Assembly: GCA_963977675.1 (NCBI GenBank)
Contig: CAXBPY010000083.1
Location: 1-10,574, forward strand
Direction of reading: 5' to 3'
DNA length: 10,574 nt
Origin: CAXBPY01 sp003455275
GTDB lineage: Bacteria; Bacteroidota; Bacteroidia; Chitinophagales; UBA10324
Below are positions 1 through 6,745 of the stretch, piece after piece. The notes under the pieces were generated by a model that did not search any database, was not told the DNA's origin, and saw only the letters and a list, made by a program, of their open reading frames with translations. Position 1 is the stretch's first letter, and each line of letters opens with the position of its first letter. The position numbers were made by a program, and so were the translations under genes.

Positions 1-2
1 CT

Positions 3-611
3 CCGACTTCATTTTCAAATGATATTGGAATTACAAAAGTTTTATTTCCTGATGAACTGATTTATGGAGACAGCATGGCTCCTGTTGTTCGCATTCATAA
101 TTACGGAACACAATCCATTTCTTCATGTGATATTTATTATGAAAAGGATTGGAAAAATTATTTGAACACTTTTCACTGGACAGGAAATCTTGCATCAGAT
201 GGAGAAGTGGATGTCACACTTCCGAAAATCGCTGACAGTTTGTGGTATAATATTTTTTGTGCGTGGACAAAGGATCCAAACGGAACACAGGATGAAGACA
301 CCACCAATGATTTCCGAACACGGAGTTATGTGGTGCGACCGGCAACCGAACCAACAGAAAATAATGTAATTGTTTATCCAAATCCAAGCAACACACAAAT
401 CACAGTTGAGTTTAAAGATTTTGAATCCCTTCAGGGTTCTTACTTTGTTTATAATATTCTTGGGCAGCGTGTTCATTTAAAAATGGATCAAATCAGTCTT
501 ACAAAATATCAATTTGATTTTACCAATCTTCCTTCAGGAATGTACCTGCTCCGTTTCAATGTAAACGGAAGCTCTGTAACCAAGAAAGTGATCGTGCAAC
601 ACGAACTTTAG
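3..611 (+). CDS. T9SS-exported protein, C-terminal part (5' end outside window)
   Basis: The reading frame is open through the left edge; only the last ~202 codons are present, and the ATG at 75 is internal. The first ~110 residues look like a CARDB-type beta-sandwich seen in many secreted Bacteroidota proteins: an N-D-I-G-I-T opening, then PVVRIHNYGT, a WTG-x-L strand pair and a closing PNGTQDEDTTND loop. The last ~80 residues are a T9SS type A sorting domain: the VYPNPS entry motif, a central YNILGQRV strand, an LPSGMYLLRF strand and a lysine-containing final strand. Such domains direct Sec-exported proteins through the outer membrane by the type IX system, followed by surface attachment or release. 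The catalytic or binding part, if any, lies upstream of the window, so function cannot be given. It reads in the same direction as the small T9SS cargo at 907, but a 295-base gap separates them. Confidence 0.88.
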   Translation, partial: PTSFSNDIGITKVLFPDELIYGDSMAPVVRIHNYGTQSISSCDIYYEKDWKNYLNTFHWTGNLASDGEVDVTLPKIADSLWYNIFCAWTKDPNGTQDEDTTNDFRTRSYVVRPATEPTENNVIVYPNPSNTQITVEFKDFESLQGSYFVYNILGQRVHLKMDQISLTKYQFDFTNLPSGMYLLRFNVNGSSVTKKVIVQHEL

Positions 612-631
612 CTATAAGTTTTATTCATACA

Positions 632-666
632 AAATTCGAAATGGAAGAAAACTACTTTTCGAATTT
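632..666 (+). terminator. Inverted repeat after the T9SS gene, possible terminator
   Basis: A perfect 10-base inverted repeat, AAATTCGAAA (632-641) and TTTCGAATTT (657-666), with a 15-base loop, lies 20 bases after the stop codon. The stem is AT-rich and is not followed by a clean T run, so termination is only a possibility. The same decamer AAATTCGAAA recurs at 3867-3876 inside the terminator of the beta-helix gene. Confidence 0.3.
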
Positions 667-906
667 ATCCGAATTCAAAGCGCTGTTTTTCGTGATCATG
701 AATTTGCAATCTCATCAATTCAAATTCCTCTTTATACGCATGCACAATTCCATAGACACATTATCCACATTTTAAGTCCGCCGTTAGTGAGATAGCCAAA
801 AATCATTCTTACTTGAAGTGAACATTTACCTGCATTAGATTTCTTTCTGACTCCCTCTGAAAATATAAGTTTTCGAAGAGAAGTTAAACCACCAAAAAGA
901 AAGCTC
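667..906. other. Intergenic stretch, possible decayed or dispersed element
   Basis: This gap holds no gene that I can support. On the minus strand a frame stays open from within the next gene (953) to 732. It reads SEGVRKKSNAG (about 860-828) and then YLTNGGLK. After its stop, a second minus-strand frame continues toward 668 (IVHAYKEEFEL, HDHEKQRFEFG). This look of one reading broken by a frameshift suggests either a remnant or a repeated non-coding element. My impression that such RKKSNAG/YLTNGG short readings recur in Bacteroidota intergenic DNA is from memory only. Confidence 0.3.
813..843 (+). promoter_or_regulatory. Possible promoter of the small T9SS cargo gene
   Basis: TTG (813-815), a 20-base spacer, and TAGATTTC (836-843) resemble the Bacteroidota -33/-7 pattern (TTTG, ~19-21 bases, TAnnTTTG) with one mismatch at the last base of the -7 box. 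It would give a leader of roughly 55-60 bases before the ATG at 907. It lies inside a stretch that may be a repeated element, which lowers confidence. Confidence 0.3.
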
Positions 907-1530
907 ATGAATAAAAAATACATTTTGCTTTTGTGGTTGTTTTTATACCACATTTCTTATTCGCAAAACATTTCAAATGAAAAATCACAAACAGAATTTT
1001 TCCAGATTAAAATTCTGCTGAATACAGTAACTGAAAAAATTACTGGGGTTGAATTACTTCAGACAAAAATTGCTGATGTCGAACCCGGCGCTCCGCTTTA
1101 TCCTGAAGATAATTATGATATGCTCCGGTTCGAATGGACTGATGCAGCCGGAAAAAATGTTCGCTCGGCTAATGCATCAAATCCGTGCCTTCAGCATCTT
1201 GCACAGGTTTCATCATATACTTCATCCTATAATTTCACAACAAATGCAACACGCGACGAAGATTTTTCTTCAGTATCAAATGATGAGTTCAATTTTTCAA
1301 TTTACCCAAATCCAACAAACGATTGGCTGCACCTTCAACTCAGTGAACCAGCAAATGAGAATTATTTAATTAAAGTTTATGATATGGGTGGAAGGTTAAT
1401 GGCAAACTATGAATGGCTAAATGGTGAAACTGAATTTTCAGTTTCTTTGATTGAATTGCCTCAGGGTTTATACAATATTGAAATAATAGGGGCAGCACTT
1501 CATGAAAGCAGAAAGGTTCTGAAGTTGTAA
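907..1530 (+). CDS. Small secreted protein with T9SS sorting domain, function unknown
   Basis: This 207-residue protein has a signal peptide (MNKK, hydrophobic stretch to residue 18, likely cut at YS|Q19/20). A middle section (about 21-125) matches no family I recognise. The last ~80 residues are a T9SS type A sorting domain: FSIYPNPTNDW entry motif, IKVYDMGGRL strand, LPQGLYNIEI strand, and a basic tail ending RKVLKL. It should be exported to the periplasm by Sec and then across the outer membrane by T9SS. The middle section includes a single Cys and an acidic APLYPEDNYDMLRFEW patch. Start choice: ATG preceded by an A-rich AAGAAAGC. Its stop lies 8 bases from the stop of the convergent beta-barrel gene. 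Surface or secreted location is well supported; activity is unknown. Confidence 0.85.
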   Translation: MNKKYILLLWLFLYHISYSQNISNEKSQTEFFQIKILLNTVTEKITGVELLQTKIADVEPGAPLYPEDNYDMLRFEWTDAAGKNVRSANASNPCLQHLAQVSSYTSSYNFTTNATRDEDFSSVSNDEFNFSIYPNPTNDWLHLQLSEPANENYLIKVYDMGGRLMANYEWLNGETEFSVSLIELPQGLYNIEIIGAALHESRKVLKL

Positions 1531-1538
1531 TGGCCAAC

Positions 1539-2237
1539 TCAAAACTTATATCCAATAGAGATTCTATTGAATGGCGATGGCTCTATTGTAAAGTGATTGG
1601 AATTGATAACTGAGGAAGGCATTTGCACTGCTGCATAATTTCTTTCTATGTGCTCATGAATATTAAGAATGGAATAAGCAGATTCCAGGCTAATTTTGAA
1701 ATGCGTTCCGATATCGAACCTTGCACCAATAAACATTTCAGCCCCTACTCCATATGAATTTTGTTTTTGCTGAAATGTTAATTCATCAAACATGCTGCTT
1801 CCGGCTCCTGAGAACTTATGTTTACGATATACTGCATCGAACCCTCCATAAAAACTGAATCCATTTTTGCTATATAAAAATTTTTCAAAACCAATTTGAA
1901 GTCCACGGTTCTTCCACTGGCCATCAAGATTGATAGTGTCTTTTACTTCCATGTATTGCCTGGCTATATGATGTATGCTGCCCGAAGAGCCAACAAACGA
2001 AAGACGAAAAGCTCCCTTGTCATATTCCTGGCGGTAGTAGATCCCTTTTTTTAATTGTACCCTAAATCCTTCGAGATAAAAATCCGGAGCAAACTGATCA
2101 TAAGTATAAGAACCAGTTACTAACCCGGCTTCACCTATTAATTTAAATGTAGAATCGCTTGTGCGTTGAATGAACACCTGTGCTTTGGTTAGCAACACAG
2201 AAAACATAAACACAGAAACGAAAATTATTTTTTTCAA
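1539..2237 (-). CDS. Outer-membrane beta-barrel-like protein
   Basis: This 232-residue protein begins with a signal peptide (MKKIIFVSVFMFSVLLTKA|Q). The rest is rich in alternating polar/hydrophobic stretches with turn glycines and aromatic residues (FYGGFDAVYRKH, YGVGAEMFIGARFDIG, RISIGYKF), and it ends in Phe, as many outer-membrane barrels do. This fits the broad Bacteroidota 'outer membrane beta-barrel' group (small OmpA/OmpX-like barrels), whose roles are mostly undefined. The start is TTG at 2237-2235, directly after CAGG. No ATG upstream keeps the frame, and the next internal Met (residue 11) would destroy the signal peptide. A strong-looking promoter lies just upstream, giving a leader of under 20 bases. 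It is transcribed alone, divergent from the M28 peptidase and convergent with the small T9SS cargo. Confidence 0.8.
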   Translation of the reverse strand: MKKIIFVSVFMFSVLLTKAQVFIQRTSDSTFKLIGEAGLVTGSYTYDQFAPDFYLEGFRVQLKKGIYYRQEYDKGAFRLSFVGSSGSIHHIARQYMEVKDTINLDGQWKNRGLQIGFEKFLYSKNGFSFYGGFDAVYRKHKFSGAGSSMFDELTFQQKQNSYGVGAEMFIGARFDIGTHFKISLESAYSILNIHEHIERNYAAVQMPSSVINSNHFTIEPSPFNRISIGYKF

Positions 2238-2259
2238 CCTGTTTTTCTTAAAGAGGGCG

Positions 2260-2289
2260 CAAATCTATTTGTAACAACTCTGTTGCAAA
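2260..2289 (-). promoter_or_regulatory. Bacteroidota-type promoter of the beta-barrel gene
   Basis: Read on the minus strand, TTTG (2289-2286) is followed after 18 bases by TAGATTTG (2267-2260), a full match to the TAnnTTTG -7 box and a near-ideal spacing for the primary sigma factor of Bacteroidota. The transcription start would fall near 2254, about 16 bases before the TTG start codon. Confidence 0.7.
2268..2289. promoter_or_regulatory. Palindrome filling the promoter spacer, candidate operator
   Basis: TTTGTAACA (2268-2276) and TGTTGCAAA (2281-2289) are inverted copies with 8 of 9 pairs matching and a 4-base centre. The palindrome covers the -33 box and the entire spacer and abuts the -7 box. 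A dimeric regulator bound here would block or reposition RNA polymerase. The regulator is unknown, and chance symmetry in AT-rich DNA is possible. Confidence 0.35.
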
Positions 2290-2402
2290 GATTTCATTTC
2301 TATGAGATGCCGCTATTTATCCACAGAATACCTTATTTCAATTAAATGTTGTTTTTACATTCACCCTCCCGAAATACTTCGGAATAAACTGAAATACTCT
2401 TC

Positions 2403-3815
2403 ATGAGAAAATCAATCACTTTCCTCTCACTCCTTTTCACCTTTCATCTTTCACCTTTCACATCAGCTCTTGCTCAAAATGCAGACTCTATTCAGGTCAG
2501 TAAAATTTTTTCTACTGCTTTGAAAGATGACATGGCCTATAAAGCGCTTTATGATTTATGTAAGAACTCAGGAAAAAGAATCAGCGGTTCTCCGCTTGCT
2601 GATACAGCAGTTAATCACATGGCGAAGTGGCTGAAGCAATTCGGAGCAGATACCGTGTGGCTGCAGGAATGCATGGTGCCTCATTGGGTGCGTGGAGAGC
2701 AGGAAGTTGCACAAATCATTTCGAATAAAACTTATCATGATGTGAAAGTGTGCGCTCTTGGCGGCAGCATCGGAACTCCGAAAGAAGGACTGAAAGCTGA
2801 AGTTATTGAAGTAAATGGTTTGGGAGAATTACAAAAGTTAGATCCGAATGAAATAAAAGGAAAAATAGTTTTTTATAATAAGCCGATGGACCCTTCTTCA
2901 ATTTATACATTCAATGCTTATGGAAACACAGTGGGGCAGCGATGGGCAGGTGCTTCAGAGGCCGCTAAGTTTGGCGCAATTGGAGTGGTGGTGCGAAGTA
3001 TGGCTTCTCATATTGATGATCATCCTCATACCGGTAGTATGGGTTATGATACATCTGTAAATAAAATTCCTGCAATAGCTATTTGTACCCGCGATGCTGA
3101 ATTGTTGAGCGCCTCATTAAAGAAAAATAAATCGTTGCAGTTTTGGTTCCGGACAAATTGTGAAACACTTCCTGATGTGAAAAGCCATAATGTGATAGCT
3201 GAAATTAAAGGAAGCAAGTATCCCAACGAAGTGATTGTAATTGGCGGACACCTTGATGCCTGGGATATGGCTGAAGGTGCGCACGATGACGGTGCAGGAA
3301 TCGTTCATTCAATGGAAGTGATTTACCTGTTTAAGAAACTTGGGATAAAACCAGAACACACGATCCGTGTGGTGCTTTTTATGAATGAAGAAAACGGAAC
3401 GCGCGGAGCTAAAGCATATGCAGCATATGCAAAAACTTCCGGTGAAAAACATATCGCGGCTATTGAAAGTGATGCAGGGGGATTTACTCCAAGAGGATTT
3501 ACCCTTGATTGCGGTGATGCTTATCGTGATTACATCAAAACAAAATTTGCTCCTGTGCTTTGCTATTTCGGAATCTGTGATTTCAGCCGCAATGGTTCAG
3601 GAGCTGATGTGGGCCACCTTGGCGAATTATGTCCGTTACTGGCTGAGCTTTCGCCTGATTCGCAGCGCTACTTCGATCACCATCATGCAGAAAACGATGT
3701 GTATGAAGAAGTGAATGACCGAGAACTTGAACTTGGTGCTGCCGCCTGTGCCTCGTTCATCTACATGATTGATAAGTATGGATTAGGAACAGAGCGGACA
3801 AGTAATGATGATTAA
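2403..3815 (+). CDS. Secreted M28 family zinc peptidase (carboxypeptidase Q-like)
   Basis: This 470-residue protein has a signal peptide (about 1-24, cut at ALA|Q25). Residues ~30-120 are the start of the catalytic fold, ~125-245 a PA-type insert (KGKIVFYNKPM, AAKFGAIGVVVRS, IPAIAICTRDAELL), and ~255-460 the M28 co-catalytic zinc core. Visible metal and catalytic residues are H283 and D285 (HLD), the DDG pair at 295-296, E329/E330 (NEENG), D357 (ESDAG) and H428 (HHAEND). The order and spacing match carboxypeptidase Q-type exopeptidases, which release N-terminal or C-terminal residues from small peptides. In this phylum such enzymes usually act in the periplasm or at the outer membrane. No T9SS domain follows the core. 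All metal ligands are present, so it should be active. The signal-peptide codons contain a heptamer repeat (2435-2462). The gene is convergent with the beta-helix gene, with a T-rich tract (3851-3860) behind the stop. Confidence 0.9.
   Translation: MRKSITFLSLLFTFHLSPFTSALAQNADSIQVSKIFSTALKDDMAYKALYDLCKNSGKRISGSPLADTAVNHMAKWLKQFGADTVWLQECMVPHWVRGEQEVAQIISNKTYHDVKVCALGGSIGTPKEGLKAEVIEVNGLGELQKLDPNEIKGKIVFYNKPMDPSSIYTFNAYGNTVGQRWAGASEAAKFGAIGVVVRSMASHIDDHPHTGSMGYDTSVNKIPAIAICTRDAELLSASLKKNKSLQFWFRTNCETLPDVKSHNVIAEIKGSKYPNEVIVIGGHLDAWDMAEGAHDDGAGIVHSMEVIYLFKKLGIKPEHTIRVVLFMNEENGTRGAKAYAAYAKTSGEKHIAAIESDAGGFTPRGFTLDCGDAYRDYIKTKFAPVLCYFGICDFSRNGSGADVGHLGELCPLLAELSPDSQRYFDHHHAENDVYEEVNDRELELGAAACASFIYMIDKYGLGTERTSNDD
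2435..2462 (+). repeat. Four heptanucleotide repeats inside the signal-peptide codons
   Basis: Four consecutive 7-base units follow the pattern TTTCAYC (the last unit ends in A). They encode part of the hydrophobic stretch of the M28 peptidase signal peptide (around residues 11-20). Because 7 is not a multiple of 3, gain or loss of one unit would shift the frame soon after the start codon. Confidence 0.75.
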
Positions 3816-3861
3816 ATAAAAAATTGGATTGGGTGTCTGAAACCGAGTTTTATTTTTTTCT

Positions 3862-3896
3862 AAAAAAAATTCGAAAACAATATCTGTTTTGAAATT
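3862..3896 (-). terminator. Intrinsic terminator of the beta-helix gene
   Basis: Read on the minus strand, a 12-base stem with two mismatches (3896-3885 with 3879-3868; core TGTTTT/AAAACA, 5-base loop) is followed by eight T (3869-3862). It begins 14 bases after the stop codon at 3911. The stem is weak and AT-rich, but the T run and position fit rho-independent termination. Confidence 0.6.
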
Positions 3897-3910
3897 GAAA
3901 TTGTGTTGAA

Positions 3911-5725
3911 TTACAACTTCACAAATTTTTCTGTAAATATTTTTTTTCTATCCGAAATTTTGATAAAATAAATTCCTGCTGGAAGCGAACTAACATCAAT
4001 CTTTTGGTTGAATGAAAGATTTGCAAAGTCTGAAGACAAAGCAATTTTTCCGAATACATCAGTCACAACGAATTTCCAATCCTCATTTTTCGTGGTTGTT
4101 GTCTCCTGTGAAAAAATTGTCAACTGATCTGTTACAGGATTTGGATAAAGAGAAATTTCATTCTGAAAATTTTCTTCCGTTGAGTTAATGATTTCACCAA
4201 TTTGTTCATAAGCCCCAATATCAATCGAGTTTCCCATCATTCGCCAGTTACCGAGGTAATCATAAGTTGTGTGAAAGGAACCGAGTGAATCACCTGCATC
4301 AATACAACCGGAACTTGCCTGCAAATTGAAATTGGAACTTAGAGCTGAATCAGTGTATGCGCAAGTTTGTGTCGGATTAATCATCAGCGGATTTATTCCC
4401 ACCACATTGTGCGTGGTGTCTCCTGAAAAAATGGTTGCGGTACCCACAATGTTAGCGGGAATTTCATACTCAGACCAGTTGTTTACATAACTGATTAAAT
4501 GAATAGAACTCAGTTGAATGTTTCCGGTCATTCCGAGATAATTACAGTTATTAAAGAAAAGGTTGTTCTGCAAATGCACATCAGTGAGATTTCCAAGAGC
4601 ATAAATTCCGCTGCCGCCAAAGTAGGCGCTGTTATTAATGATGTGATTGTTGGTAGCATATACCACCGTATTGTAACAATAAATTCCACCGCCATAGTAG
4701 GGCGAATAATTGTTTGCTATGATATTGTTGCGGATATAGTAACGAGTGCTGTCCCATGAAGACGCGCCATTGAGCATTGCGTGAATGCCCCCGCCGCCAT
4801 CTACCAATCCACAGCTTCCGCTGGTGTGGTGATTGTTGCAAATCAAGTTATCATCAATCGTAATTTTTCCTTCGAAACCAGTCACCGCGGCCTCATTCTC
4901 CGAAACATTGTTGTGTATTATGTTATGTCTGATAACGGCACGAAACCCAGTAATGCAAATAGCACTCATATCATAAATGCTGGAGTTGTCATTCACCTCG
5001 TTGTATTCAAAAAGCAAATTACTTTGTATGGCCCATACTGCTGCACCAGAAGAATTATTATAAATATGACAGTGATGAATATTTATCGGCTCATAGTTTC
5101 CGGTGCCAATCCGCAAAGCACAAACCCGATTGTAGTTATCGTGAATGGATGAATTACTCATTTCAAATGAACCACCGCCTTGTATCAGAATTGTAACACC
5201 TTCCGCCATGTTGTAGCTGCTCTGGTTATGATAGAATTCACACGAATCAACTTTCAGTGTGCGATAAACGAACAGTGCTTCAATTCCATTCCAGTTGCCA
5301 ACAGTTCCGTGCTTGCAATCGCGCACAATGCAATGCACAAACTCCGATGAATCCGCTGTTCCTTGAAACTGATTGAAATGAATTCCATGCCATCCACCGG
5401 CGCCAATCATATCGTTATACCAACCGGTAGTGTCCGTTGATTCAAAAATGATGGGTAGCGAATCAGTGCCGTGAGCAATAAGCGACCCGGTAATATCAAA
5501 CTGACAAAACTGTTGAAACTGAACATGCACCCCGGCTTCTATTCGCAGTGTTTGATTGGCAGGGACATTAATACTGGTTGTTATTATATAAGGTGAGCCG
5601 CTAAGCGTCCATATACCACTTTGTGAGGCACTGCTGATGGTAGTTTGAGCGTTTGTCATCGCCGGCAGAAAGCAACTGAAAACTGACATCACTGCAATTG
5701 CAAGAAGAGGAATGTATTTTTTCAC
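3911..5725 (-). CDS. T9SS-exported right-handed parallel beta-helix protein
   Basis: This 604-residue protein has a signal peptide (about 1-26, cut at TNA|Q). Residues ~35-480 form a parallel beta-helix, shown by recurring short strands with Asn/His turns (IHHCHIYNNSSG, YNEVNDNSS, IRHNIIHNN, DDNLICNNHH, IRNNIIANNY, TNNHIINNSAYFGGSGIY). A CIDAGDS...DIGAYEQ closing region (~475-510) is typical of such helices. Residues ~522-604 are a T9SS type A sorting domain (SLYPNPVTDQ, FVVTDVFGKI, LPAGIYFIKI, KFVKL). Beta-helices of this kind are polysaccharide lyases/hydrolases or adhesins. No catalytic motif is recognisable, so a binding or structural role is equally possible. The start is GTG at 5725-5723, chosen because it gives a complete basic/hydrophobic signal sequence. 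A Cys at residue 18 (VFSC) is a poor lipobox. It is the last gene of the minus-strand block, 171 bases after the enoyl-CoA hydratase. Confidence 0.87.
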   Translation of the reverse strand: MKKYIPLLAIAVMSVFSCFLPAMTNAQTTISSASQSGIWTLSGSPYIITTSINVPANQTLRIEAGVHVQFQQFCQFDITGSLIAHGTDSLPIIFESTDTTGWYNDMIGAGGWHGIHFNQFQGTADSSEFVHCIVRDCKHGTVGNWNGIEALFVYRTLKVDSCEFYHNQSSYNMAEGVTILIQGGGSFEMSNSSIHDNYNRVCALRIGTGNYEPINIHHCHIYNNSSGAAVWAIQSNLLFEYNEVNDNSSIYDMSAICITGFRAVIRHNIIHNNVSENEAAVTGFEGKITIDDNLICNNHHTSGSCGLVDGGGGIHAMLNGASSWDSTRYYIRNNIIANNYSPYYGGGIYCYNTVVYATNNHIINNSAYFGGSGIYALGNLTDVHLQNNLFFNNCNYLGMTGNIQLSSIHLISYVNNWSEYEIPANIVGTATIFSGDTTHNVVGINPLMINPTQTCAYTDSALSSNFNLQASSGCIDAGDSLGSFHTTYDYLGNWRMMGNSIDIGAYEQIGEIINSTEENFQNEISLYPNPVTDQLTIFSQETTTTKNEDWKFVVTDVFGKIALSSDFANLSFNQKIDVSSLPAGIYFIKISDRKKIFTEKFVKL

Positions 5726-5896
5726 TGAATAAATTTTTCTTATGGTGAAAATAGCATGTCGTTGAAACGATTATGTCTCAAAGGAAAATTCAACTAAAAA
5801 ATTCTTACGCCTATGCCCTTCCGAAAATTAATTCCCAATTCTTCACAGGCAAATAGAAAAATATTTATAAATAATTTATCCGCATTTATCTTCTGA

Positions 5897-6673
5897 TTAT
5901 TTCCCTTTAAAATCAGGAGTTCTTTTTTCAATAAAAGCATTCATGCCTTCCTTCTGATCTTCACTCGCAAAACAGAGATAAAAATTTTTCCGTTCAAGAA
6001 TTAATCCTTCATCAAGTGAAGTGTTAAAGGCAGCAAGCACTGCTTCCTTCGCCAGTTTCACCGCAACCGGAGATTGTGCGGCAATATTTTTAGCAAGCGC
6101 AAATGCTTCTCTCAAACACATTTCATTCGGAACAATTTTATTGATGAGTCCTGCTTTCAGTGCTTCTTCGGCAGTGAGAAATCTTCCTGTCAAAACCACT
6201 TCCATTGCCAAAGCTTTTCCCACTGCGCGTGTAAGCCGTTGTGTACCTCCTGCACCGGGCATTACACCGATCTTGATTTCCGGCTGCCCGATGCGCGCAG
6301 TTTCTGATGCAACAATCAAATCGCAATGCATCATCAATTCACAACCACCGCCGAGCGCGAAGCCACACACTGCTGCAATCAACGGCTTCTTGGTTTTCTT
6401 GATCTGATCCCAGGTGCTGAACTGGTCGATATTGAGCATGTCAATTGCGCTCTTACCTGCCATTTGTTTTATGTCAGCTCCTGCGGCAAAAGCTTTTTCA
6501 TTTCCTGTAATAATGATGGCGCGCACTTCATCGTTGTTGTCCAATTCTTTCAGAGCATCACGCAACTCTTGCATCAACTGAAGATTGAGAGCATTCAATT
6601 CCTTAGAGCGATTGAGCTGAATGAGCGCAATGTGTTTTTCCGCCTGAGGATTTACGATGATGAATTCTGGCAT
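5897..6673 (-). CDS. Enoyl-CoA hydratase/isomerase family (crotonase)
   Basis: This 258-residue protein is a full-length crotonase. It should add water to trans-2-enoyl-CoA to give 3-hydroxyacyl-CoA, in fatty-acid or related acyl-CoA breakdown in the cytoplasm. The oxyanion-hole region AFAAGADIKQM (A64) and GFALGGGCEL (G109) are present, as are both catalytic glutamates of true hydratases: E112 in GGGCEL and E132 in GQPEIKIG, followed by PGAGGTQRL. The 20-residue spacing equals that of rat mitochondrial hydratase (E144/E164), which favours hydratase over isomerase or dehalogenase relatives. The C-terminal KRTPDFKGK ending is usual for the short-chain group. ATG start at 6673, with no clear Shine-Dalgarno; the upstream 119 bases are heptamer repeats. 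It may be read through from the ZIP gene. Exact substrate chain length cannot be told from sequence. Confidence 0.95.
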   Translation of the reverse strand: MPEFIIVNPQAEKHIALIQLNRSKELNALNLQLMQELRDALKELDNNDEVRAIIITGNEKAFAAGADIKQMAGKSAIDMLNIDQFSTWDQIKKTKKPLIAAVCGFALGGGCELMMHCDLIVASETARIGQPEIKIGVMPGAGGTQRLTRAVGKALAMEVVLTGRFLTAEEALKAGLINKIVPNEMCLREAFALAKNIAAQSPVAVKLAKEAVLAAFNTSLDEGLILERKNFYLCFASEDQKEGMNAFIEKRTPDFKGK

Positions 6674-6677
6674 AAGG

Positions 6678-6740
6678 AAATTAGAAATTAAAGATTAAAA
6701 ATTAAAGATTAGAAATTAGAGATTTCAACTTACAGATTAA
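6678..6740. repeat. Degenerate heptamer array, consensus ARATTAR
   Basis: Six uninterrupted 7-base units (6678-6719: AAATTAG, AAATTAA, AGATTAA and variants) are followed in the same phase by two diverged units and one more match (6734-6740). The array begins 4 bases before the enoyl-CoA hydratase start codon, so it forms that gene's 5' leader. Confidence 0.8.
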
Positions 6741-6745
6741 AGTTT

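Noticed and set aside
1523..1539. AGTTG/CAACT hairpin spanning the two convergent stop codons
   Set aside because: It has only five pairs and no T run on either strand, and most of it lies within coding sequence and stop codons.
3385..3714. 109-codon open frame in another frame of the M28 peptidase
   Set aside because: It lies wholly within the peptidase catalytic core and has no recognisable motif or start context.
3817..3860. Possible terminator of the M28 gene (AAATAAAA pairing with TTTTATTT, then T run)
   Set aside because: The stem has no GC pairs and the loop is about 26 bases. The T-rich tract may still matter, but it is too weak to call.
4781..5152. 123-codon open frame on the plus strand inside the beta-helix gene (with another at 4499-4759)
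   Set aside because: They are antisense to a well-supported gene, and their Val/Ile/Asn-rich reading mirrors the repeated Asn codons of the beta-helix.
5670..5677. Lipoprotein lipobox (VFSC) in the beta-helix signal peptide
   Set aside because: Phe at -2 is disfavoured, a good signal peptidase I site (TNA|Q) follows, and T9SS cargos are normally not lipoproteins.
5867..5879. 13-base AT palindrome behind the enoyl-CoA hydratase gene
   Set aside because: It is entirely A/T with a one-base centre, and expected by chance in this AT-rich gap.
6021..6407. 128-codon open frame on the plus strand inside the enoyl-CoA hydratase gene
   Set aside because: It is an antisense shadow of a gene with complete catalytic motifs, and its composition is low-complexity Ser/Ala.
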